From NCBI GenBank assembly GCA_024762485.1, contig JANTHH010000181.1, positions 1 through 5,672 of the forward strand: DNA of 5,672 bases, written 5' to 3'. The stretch comes from Chromatiales bacterium. GTDB lineage: Bacteria; Pseudomonadota; Gammaproteobacteria; Chromatiales; Chromatiaceae. Both the position numbers and the translations under genes were made by a program. Shown here in pieces: positions 1 through 5,672 of the stretch; the first letter of the stretch is position 1, and every line of letters begins with the position of its first letter. The notes under the pieces are model-generated. The model searched no databases and had not been told where the DNA came from. It worked only from the letters and a program-made list of their open reading frames with translations.

Positions 1-279
1 CTGCAGCGGCTGCTGAGCGCGCTGGGCAGCAGCGACGAGGTGCGCCAGATGCACGGCAGCACCGTGTTGCTGCGCGACAACGGCATCGAGAGCCTGCTGG
101 TGGGCGATGTCTACACCGTCGGCGACCTGCCGTTGAAGGACCGCATCTGGTATTTCCTGTCGAACCACCCCGTGATCCTGGTCACCCTGACGCTGCTGTC
201 GCTGATCATCGTCGCCTTCCTGTTGTGGCGTGCGCTGCGTGTCATTGTCGCGATGCGGGTGCATGAGCAGGCGCGCTGA
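1..279 (+). CDS. bcsB: Cellulose synthase regulatory subunit BcsB, C-terminal end (5' partial)
   Basis: BcsB is the periplasmic subunit that partners the inner-membrane synthase BcsA, and its C-terminal membrane anchor packs against BcsA and supports catalysis. The frame is open from base 1 and stops with TGA at 277-279, giving 92 visible residues; the true start lies upstream, so the internal ATG at base 40 is not the start. The visible part has a short beta-rich stretch (STVLLRDNGIESLLVGDVYTVG, residues about 20-41), then the BcsB-like lead-in LPLKDRIWYFLSNHP, and one transmembrane helix at about residues 57-76 (bases 169-228). A basic tail containing WRALRV follows and should be cytoplasmic. 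This layout matches the end of known BcsB proteins. The identity is strongly supported by bcsZ and bcsC immediately downstream, although most of the protein, including its carbohydrate-binding domains, is outside the window. Confidence 0.9.
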   Translation: MQRLLSALGSSDEVRQMHGSTVLLRDNGIESLLVGDVYTVGDLPLKDRIWYFLSNHPVILVTLTLLSLIIVAFLLWRALRVIVAMRVHEQAR

Positions 280-283
280 GCCA

Positions 284-1408
284 ATGCGCCGTGCCACCCT
301 GCTCGGTCTGCTGATGACCCTGATGTCAGTCACAGCCAGTGCCAGCGACGCCCGCTGGCCTGACTGGCAGACCTTCCGGAAGCTCTTCGTCAGCGAGGAC
401 GGACGGGTCGTCGACCGTTTCACGGATGCGCACATCACCACCTCGGAAGGCCAGGCCTACGGACTGTTCTTCGCCCTGGTCGCCGGCGACCGGCAGGGCT
501 TTGCGCAACTGCTCGAGTGGACCGAGAACAATCTCGCCCAGGGCGATCTGGGTGAGCACCTGCCGGCCTGGAAATGGGGCCGGCGCGACAACGGCAGCTG
601 GGGTGTGATCGATCCCAATGCCGCCAGTGATGCAGACCTGTGGATGGCCTATGCGCTGCACGAGGCGGCGCGGCTGTGGGAGCGACCCGACTACCGGGAA
701 CTGGGTCGCCGGCTGAGTCGCCAGATCCTGTTGCGCGAGACCGAACACCTGCCGGGGCTGGGCACCGTCCTGCTGCCCGGCCCGATCGGCTTCCATCTCG
801 GGCAGCTGCGCTGGCGGCTCAACCCCAGCTACCTGCCGCTGCAATTGCTGCGCTATTTCGCCGAACACGACCGCGAGCATTCGCAGTGGTCCGCCCTGCT
901 AGCCAGCAGCGCCCGTGTGCTGCTGGCATCCGCCCCCCGGGGCTTCGCCCCGGACTGGGTGATCTACGATGGCAGGCGCGGCTTCCTCGCCGACCCCAAG
1001 AGCCGGGCGCAGGGCAGTTTCGATGCCATCCGTGTTTATCTCTGGGCCGCCATGCTGCACCCCGACGAGCCCTGGCGAGATGCCCTGCTGGATCATTTTG
1101 CCGCGATGACCGAACTCGTCGAGCGCCTCCAGGCACCGCCCCTGCGTATCGACACCCGCGATGGCACGCCGACAGGCACGGGCCCCGGCGGCTTCGTTGC
1201 CGCCTTGCTGCCGCTGATGCAGGACAGCCCGGCACTGCCCGCATTGCAGGCCCGTCTGCGCGCGGATGACCCGCTGACTGCCGGCGACATCAACGACAAC
1301 TATTATGTCGCCGTGCTGCGCCTGTTCGGCAGCGGCTGGCAGGACGGCCGCTATCGCTTTGCCGCCAATGGCGAACTGCTGCTGCCGGACTGTGGTGACT
1401 GCCCGTGA
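284..1408 (+). CDS. bcsZ: Periplasmic endo-1,4-beta-glucanase BcsZ (GH8 cellulase)
   Basis: BcsZ hydrolyses beta-1,4-glucan in the periplasm and is a standard member of cellulose synthesis operons, where it affects the amount and quality of exported cellulose. From the ATG at 284 the protein is 374 residues, close to the roughly 370 of E. coli BcsZ. It starts with a signal peptide (MRR, a hydrophobic core, then TASA|SDA with cleavage after about residue 20). GH8 hallmarks are clear: TTSEGQAYG with the probable general acid Glu55 (bases 446-448), ASDADLWMA with Asp116 and Asp118, and SFDAIRVYLW with the probable base Asp247 (bases 1022-1024). Other family-like stretches are LPAWKWG, NPSYLP, PRGFAPDWV and LFGSGW. 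With this start, Glu55 has the number I recall for E. coli, which favours it. In-frame ATGs at 263 (381 residues) and 230 (392 residues) add a polar extension before the signal peptide. No start has a strong ribosome site. The gene begins 4 bases after bcsB and overlaps bcsC by 4 bases. The only cysteines of the mature protein form a terminal DCGDC. Confidence 0.95.
   Translation: MRRATLLGLLMTLMSVTASASDARWPDWQTFRKLFVSEDGRVVDRFTDAHITTSEGQAYGLFFALVAGDRQGFAQLLEWTENNLAQGDLGEHLPAWKWGRRDNGSWGVIDPNAASDADLWMAYALHEAARLWERPDYRELGRRLSRQILLRETEHLPGLGTVLLPGPIGFHLGQLRWRLNPSYLPLQLLRYFAEHDREHSQWSALLASSARVLLASAPRGFAPDWVIYDGRRGFLADPKSRAQGSFDAIRVYLWAAMLHPDEPWRDALLDHFAAMTELVERLQAPPLRIDTRDGTPTGTGPGGFVAALLPLMQDSPALPALQARLRADDPLTAGDINDNYYVAVLRLFGSGWQDGRYRFAANGELLLPDCGDCP
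1405..1408 (+). promoter_or_regulatory. bcsZ-bcsC GTGA stop/start overlap (translational coupling site)
   Basis: The bases GTGA hold both the GTG start of bcsC (1405-1407) and the TGA stop of bcsZ (1406-1408). The 20 bases before the GTG contain no clear purine-rich Shine-Dalgarno sequence. The overlap is seen directly. That bcsC is translated mainly by ribosomes finishing bcsZ is inferred from this arrangement, which is common in co-transcribed operons. Confidence 0.6.
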
Positions 1409-4400
1409 GATGCTGGCTGCTGCTGAGCTGTCTGCTGGTGACGGTGGCCCTGCCAGCGGCCCGGGCGGCAGACGACCCGGCGACCACCTTGTTGCTGCAG
1501 CAGGCAGACAGCTGGCAGGCACGCGGCCGGCCCGACCTGGTGCGCAAGGCCCTGGATAAACTCCTGATCGTCGCCCCGGACAATGCCGAGGCCCTGACGC
1601 GACTCGCCCTGCTGGAGATCCGCGAGGGCCATCCCGAGGCCGCGCGGTCATTGCTCGCTCGCCTGGCCAGCCGGCATCCCGACCACCCGGGCATTGGCAG
1701 GATCGAGCAGATGCTGCGCCTCGCAGGGCCCGAGCGTTCCCGCCTGCAGCGCGCCCGGCTGCTCGCCAAATCGGGCCAGACCGAGGCCGCCATCGCGGCC
1801 TACGACGAACTCTTCCCACAGGGCCCACCCAGCGACGAGCTGGCCTTCGAATACTGGCAGCTGGTCGCTCAGCAAGCGGGAGAGCGGCAGCGTGCGCTGC
1901 GCGGCCTGGCCGACCTGGTCGAGCGTCACCCGAATAACCCGGTGTACCGGCTTGCCTGGCTGGATCAGGCCCTGGTGGATCAGCCACGCAATACCCGGCT
2001 GCTCGAGCAGCTGATCCCCTACACCCGGGACTCGCGCTACCAGCGCCAGGCGGCCAGCATCTGGCGCCGTGCCCTGCGCCGGCTCGACGCTGATCCGGAG
2101 GACATTCCGCTCTACCGTCGATATCTTGCCTATGACCCGGAGGATGAACTGATTCAAGCGCGCCTCGCCAGTGCCGAGGCACGACAATCGGCAGGCCATC
2201 GACAGGCCCGTAGTGAGCTGGCATCTTCGCCGGCACCCCGGGCCCGCCAGGCCGAGTCGCCGACCGCCTCGCCGGTTGCAGCCACTCCAGTCGCCGTCGA
2301 TCCGGACAAGCGGAAGGGGTTGCAGGCCCTCGAGCAGGGCCGGCTGGCCGCTGCCAAGCGCCTGCTCGGCCGCGCACACCGCAGGCACCCCGACGACGGC
2401 GAGATCACCGGCGCCCTCGGACTGGTGCGGTTGCGCCAGGGTGACCACGGCAAGGCGGCCGCCCTGTTCCGCCAGGCCACGCAGCAGGATGCGGACAACC
2501 GCAGCAAGTGGCAGTCGCTGGAAAACACCGCCCGCTTCTGGCAGCTGCTGCGCCTGGCCGATGCCGCCGAGGCCAAGCGGGATTACCCCCAGGCCGCCCG
2601 CCTCATCGCTCAGGCCCTGCGCATCGACCCGGGCAATGCCCATGGCCTGGCGGCGCTGGCCCATGTCCGGGTGCTGCAGCAACAGGAGGCAGCGGCCGAG
2701 GACCTGTTCCGCCGGGCACTGCGTCGCCAGGCGGACAACGGCACGGCCTTGCGCGGCCTGCTCGGCCTGCTGATCGATCAGGGTCGACTCGATGAGGCCG
2801 GGCGATTCATCGACGGCCTGTCACGGGCGCAACGCCGCGCCCTCGGTGACGACCTCGATCGCCTGCAGGCCGATCGTTATCGTGCCGAGGCTGAGCAACT
2901 GCTGGCCGCCGGGCAACTGGCAGCGGCCGGCACACGACTGGAACAGGCGCTGCAGCTGACACCGGACAATCCCTGGCTACGCTACGACCTGGCCAAGCTG
3001 GATGTCCGCCAGGGCCGTCCTGATCAGGGCATCGCGCGCTTCGAGCAGGCACTGGGCGGCGGCAGCGATGACCCGGACCTCTACTACGCCTATGCCCTGC
3101 TGCTCGGGTCCCTGGGCCGCGAATCAGAGGGTGCTGCCCTGCTGCGCCGGGTACCCGAGGCGCGGCGCAGCGCCGGCATGCAACGCACGCTCTCGCGCCT
3201 GCACACCACCGTGGAACTGCAGCAGGTCCGGGCATTGCGCCAGCAGGGGGAGTTGGCCGCGGCCAGCGAACGACTGCAGGCGCTCGAGCAGGTCATGGCC
3301 GAGGATCCCGCCCAACTGCTGCGCGTGGCCGATGCCTGGGTCGACCTGGGTGAGGACGATCGCGCCCTGACGTTGCTCGATCGCCTGATGGCCCTGCCGC
3401 TGGCGAGCGACCAGCAGGCATTGCGCAGCGACATCGCCCTGCAGCGGGCACGCCTGCTGCGCGGCCAGGGGCGCCTGGAAGAGGCACTGGCACTGCTTGA
3501 GAACCTGACCGTCCCCGAGGCCCGACGGGATGCCGTGGACGACGAGCTGGCCCGCCTCTACCAGGCCATGGGCAATCACCTGGCGGCCGCGGCGATCTAC
3601 CAGCGACGGCTGGCCCGCAACCCGGAGGCCATCGCGCCGCGCTTCGCCCTCGCCCGAGTATGGACGGATGCCGGCGAGGTCATACGTGCTGCCGACACCC
3701 TGCGCGCGCTCGAGCCACGCCTGCCGCGCGACGACATCGAAGGGCGTCTCGCCCTGGCTGATGCCTGGCGGGCCATAGGCGACGCGGACCATGCCCGGCG
3801 TCTGCTCGACGCCCTGCTCGCCGACCACCCCGGTGAACCCCGCCTGCTGTTGCGTCTGGCCGACGCGGAAGCCGACCCGGATCGCCGGCTGGCCCTGCTC
3901 GAACAGGCACGCGAGGCGCTGGCCACGTCGGGCGGCCGTGTCGCAGGCGGCCTGCCCGAACCGGCGTCACTCGACCGGCGCATCGCCCTGCTAAAAGCCG
4001 AGCGCAGCCTGGTGTTCAACACCAGTTTCGATCTCGACGACCGCACTTCCACCGACGGCAAGTCCAGCCTCACCAGCCTGTCACTACCGATGGAATTGCG
4101 CGGGCCTGCCGCCCGGGGCGGCAACTGGTTCGTCCGCGTCGAGCCGGTGTCGCTGGATGCCGGAGCGCTTGCGCTCGGCGATGCCGACGAGATGAACACC
4201 TTCGGTCAGGGTCTGTTCTGCTTCCCCGCCTGCCCCGCCGCAGACAGCGATCAGTCCGCCCGCGGCGTGGCCTTCGGTATCGGCTACCAGCGTGAGGACC
4301 TGCGTCTGGACATCGGCACCACGCCCATCGGCTTCCTGGTGGAAGACATCATCGGCGGCGTGGTGGTCGAGGGCGACCTGGGTGACTTCTCCTGGGGGAT

Positions 4401-5151
4401 GGATGTCTCGCGCCGGCCGATGAGCGGCACCCTGCTCACCGTCGCCGGCACCCGCGACCCCAACAGCGGCGAGGTGTGGGGCGGGGTGCGCGCCAGCGGC
4501 GTGACCTTCAGCCTCAGCTACGACCTGGGCGGCCCCTTCGGCTTCTGGTCCAATCTCGGCCTGCACTATCTGGACGGCGAGAACGTCGCCGACAACCGCC
4601 GGGCGCGTCTGATGGCCGGCAGCTACTGGAAGTTCATCAACGACGATGACCGGCGTCTGAGCGTCGGCCTGAATGCCGGCATCTGGCGCCACGCAAAGGC
4701 GCTGGACGAGTTCACCTTCGGTCATGGCGGCTACTACAGCCCCAATCGCTATTTCTCGCTGTCGCTGCCGGTCAACTACTACGCGCGACACGGCAGCCGT
4801 CTTTCCTACCGGCTGGGCGGCTCGATCTCCCAGTCCTGGTCACACGAGGACCGCACCGCCTACTTCCCCAACGACCCCGACCTGCAGGCCGCTGCCGAGG
4901 CACAGCAGCCGATCACCGGCGTCGATCCCTACTACGCAGGTGGGCCCGGTGGCGGTTTCGGCTATGCGCTGGAGGCGGCACTGGAATACAAGGTCGATGA
5001 GCACCTGACGCTGGGCGCGGCGGCCAACACCGAACAGTCCGACTTCTACGCCCCCAACCGCGCGACCTTCTACCTGCGCTACAGCTTCGAGCGGGACCCG
5101 CGCCCGGTGCGGATGCCGCCCGCGCCGCTGGAGCCCTATCTTTCGTTCTGA
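1405..5151 (+). CDS. bcsC: Cellulose synthase outer-membrane export protein BcsC (TPR + beta-barrel)
   Basis: BcsC carries the nascent cellulose chain from BcsA/BcsB across the periplasm and through the outer membrane. The start is the GTG at 1405; the next in-frame starts would remove most of the signal peptide (residues 1-21, cleavage at about ARA|ADD). Length is 1248 residues, against about 1157 in E. coli. Residues about 28-250 and 302-840 form tetratricopeptide helices, with repeated units such as ALRIDPGNAHGLAALAHV and LAAAGTRLEQALQLTPDNPW. A Pro/Ala/Ser-rich stretch at about 263-300 (bases 2191-2304) separates the two blocks. From about residue 866 (base 4000) to the end lies the BcsC C-terminal barrel domain, with the family-typical RRPMSGTLL, WGGVRASGVTFSLSYD, GGYYSPNRYFSLSLPV and FYLRYSF. 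A Pro-rich tail ends in PYLSF, like the PPQPLIPYADW-type end of E. coli BcsC. Two cysteines (939 and 943, CFPAC) are the only ones in the mature protein. It is the last bcs gene here. The exact TPR count was not determined. Confidence 0.96.
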   Translation: MRCWLLLSCLLVTVALPAARAADDPATTLLLQQADSWQARGRPDLVRKALDKLLIVAPDNAEALTRLALLEIREGHPEAARSLLARLASRHPDHPGIGRIEQMLRLAGPERSRLQRARLLAKSGQTEAAIAAYDELFPQGPPSDELAFEYWQLVAQQAGERQRALRGLADLVERHPNNPVYRLAWLDQALVDQPRNTRLLEQLIPYTRDSRYQRQAASIWRRALRRLDADPEDIPLYRRYLAYDPEDELIQARLASAEARQSAGHRQARSELASSPAPRARQAESPTASPVAATPVAVDPDKRKGLQALEQGRLAAAKRLLGRAHRRHPDDGEITGALGLVRLRQGDHGKAAALFRQATQQDADNRSKWQSLENTARFWQLLRLADAAEAKRDYPQAARLIAQALRIDPGNAHGLAALAHVRVLQQQEAAAEDLFRRALRRQADNGTALRGLLGLLIDQGRLDEAGRFIDGLSRAQRRALGDDLDRLQADRYRAEAEQLLAAGQLAAAGTRLEQALQLTPDNPWLRYDLAKLDVRQGRPDQGIARFEQALGGGSDDPDLYYAYALLLGSLGRESEGAALLRRVPEARRSAGMQRTLSRLHTTVELQQVRALRQQGELAAASERLQALEQVMAEDPAQLLRVADAWVDLGEDDRALTLLDRLMALPLASDQQALRSDIALQRARLLRGQGRLEEALALLENLTVPEARRDAVDDELARLYQAMGNHLAAAAIYQRRLARNPEAIAPRFALARVWTDAGEVIRAADTLRALEPRLPRDDIEGRLALADAWRAIGDADHARRLLDALLADHPGEPRLLLRLADAEADPDRRLALLEQAREALATSGGRVAGGLPEPASLDRRIALLKAERSLVFNTSFDLDDRTSTDGKSSLTSLSLPMELRGPAARGGNWFVRVEPVSLDAGALALGDADEMNTFGQGLFCFPACPAADSDQSARGVAFGIGYQREDLRLDIGTTPIGFLVEDIIGGVVVEGDLGDFSWGMDVSRRPMSGTLLTVAGTRDPNSGEVWGGVRASGVTFSLSYDLGGPFGFWSNLGLHYLDGENVADNRRARLMAGSYWKFINDDDRRLSVGLNAGIWRHAKALDEFTFGHGGYYSPNRYFSLSLPVNYYARHGSRLSYRLGGSISQSWSHEDRTAYFPNDPDLQAAAEAQQPITGVDPYYAGGPGGGFGYALEAALEYKVDEHLTLGAAANTEQSDFYAPNRATFYLRYSFERDPRPVRMPPAPLEPYLSF

Positions 5152-5167
5152 CGCCTCAGACCACCAG

Positions 5168-5672
5168 CTACAGCCAGCGCACACGCCTGAACAGCAACAA
5201 CAGTCCCACGGCGATCGTCGCCATGACGCTCAGCAGGATGTAATAACCATAGTGTGACTTGAGTTCAGGGATGTACTCGAAGTTCATGCCATAGACACCG
5301 ACCAGAAGCGTCAGCGGCACGAAGATGACGGTCACGATGGTCAGCACCTTCATGATCTGGTTCAGGTGATGGGCATTGAGGCTGATGTAGCCATCGACCA
5401 GGTCGCTGACCAGGTTCTGATAGAGATCGGCCAGGCTGTGGAAGCGCTCCATCAGGCCGAAGATGTCATCGAACTCGTCGTACCAGTCTTTCTGATCCAG
5501 TGGATCGAAGGTATCCCTTAACGCCTCGACCGCATTCACGTGATAGGCGAGGATCCGCCGCATCTTGCGCAGCGAGGTGTTGTAGCCGATCAGCTCCTCC
5601 ATCAACCTGTCGCTGAGGTCATCGAAGATCTCGTCCTCGATCTCATCCAGGCGTTGTTCCAGATCAAGCAGG
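5168..5672 (-). CDS. corA: CorA-family magnesium/cobalt transporter, C-terminal part (5' partial)
   Basis: CorA proteins are pentameric inner-membrane channels for uptake of Mg2+ (also Co2+ or Ni2+). The - strand frame is open to the right edge, giving 167 codons ending with TAG at 5170-5168; the start lies beyond the window, and the internal TTG/ATG at 5605-5600 is not the start, because the acidic coiled-coil sequence continues upstream in frame (LLDLEQRLDEIEDEIFDDL). Visible residues about 1-100 form the long stalk helices. The first transmembrane helix (about 107-127, LTIVTVIFVPLTLLVGV) leads into the signature YGMNF, with GMN at residues 128-130 (bases 5282-5290). A short external loop with EYIPEL follows, then the second helix (about 142-161) and a basic end, FRRVRWL. 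This is the classic CorA C-terminus; GMN followed by IPEL fits CorA. It converges on bcsC with 16 bases between stops and has no evident functional link to cellulose. Its GC content is clearly lower than that of the bcs genes. Confidence 0.93.
   Translation of the reverse strand, partial: LLDLEQRLDEIEDEIFDDLSDRLMEELIGYNTSLRKMRRILAYHVNAVEALRDTFDPLDQKDWYDEFDDIFGLMERFHSLADLYQNLVSDLVDGYISLNAHHLNQIMKVLTIVTVIFVPLTLLVGVYGMNFEYIPELKSHYGYYILLSVMATIAVGLLLLFRRVRWL

Noticed and set aside
1420..1431. Lipobox-like LLSC at BcsC residues 6-9, suggesting a lipoprotein
   Set aside because: The hydrophobic core before the cysteine would be only about four residues, too short, while a normal signal peptidase I site follows at residues 19-21.
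2191..2304. The BcsC linker as a boundary between two fused or frameshifted genes
   Set aside because: The frame is continuous, TPR units resume directly after it, and the total protein layout matches a single BcsC.
899..2377. A 492-codon open frame on the - strand opposite bcsZ and bcsC
   Set aside because: It lies opposite two well-supported genes and its translation is a low-complexity mix of Ala, Arg, Gly and Pro with no family motif. Long antisense frames are expected in high-GC coding DNA.
1648..2682. A 344-codon open frame on the - strand inside bcsC
   Set aside because: It is opposite the TPR region and the repeated codon pattern of bcsC explains the open frame; no recognisable domain or signal.
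3124..3828. A 234-codon - strand frame inside bcsC, and a similar 235-codon frame at 4084-4791
   Set aside because: Both are shadows of bcsC with no motif, plausible ribosome site or independent support.
5147..5160. Small hairpin TCTGA-CGCC-TCAGA spanning the bcsC stop codon, as a possible terminator
   Set aside because: The stem is only 5 base pairs with mixed composition, and no T-run follows on either strand.
5210..5222. Inverted repeat GGCGA-TCG-TCGCC as a possible terminator or operator
   Set aside because: It is a 5-base-pair stem inside the corA coding region without a T-run; short GC palindromes are expected by chance here.

Overview
This window carries the 3' part of a bacterial cellulose synthesis (bcs) operon on the + strand, followed by the 3' part of a convergent CorA-type magnesium transporter gene on the - strand. 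From left to right it holds the C-terminal 92 codons of bcsB, a complete bcsZ (family GH8 endoglucanase), a complete bcsC (periplasmic TPR scaffold plus outer-membrane channel), a 16-base gap, and the last 167 codons of corA running out of the right edge. Nearly every base is coding. No RNA gene, mobile element, CRISPR array, long repeat or convincing terminator is visible.

The organism is a Gram-negative bacterium, since BcsC needs an outer membrane. The bcsB-bcsZ-bcsC order and close similarity (from memory) to the E. coli proteins suggest a proteobacterium, probably a high-GC gammaproteobacterium. Hand counts give about 60-68% GC in sampled bcs lines and about 53% over 300 bases of corA. 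Genus and species cannot be fixed from this window.

The three bcs genes are packed as one transcription unit. bcsZ begins within a few bases of the bcsB stop, and bcsC begins at a GTG that shares a GTGA overlap with the bcsZ stop. Together they describe the export side of the machine. BcsB is the periplasmic, inner-membrane-anchored partner of the synthase BcsA, which is presumably just upstream. BcsZ trims or edits glucan in the periplasm. BcsC guides the chain across the periplasm and through the outer membrane. No bcsD follows bcsC; the operon appears to end there.

I looked for a new system and did not find one. The second-look points are modest: a Pro/Ala/Ser-rich linker splitting the BcsC TPR array, lone cysteine pairs in mature BcsZ and BcsC, an ambiguous bcsZ start, and a base-composition drop at the bcs/corA boundary.
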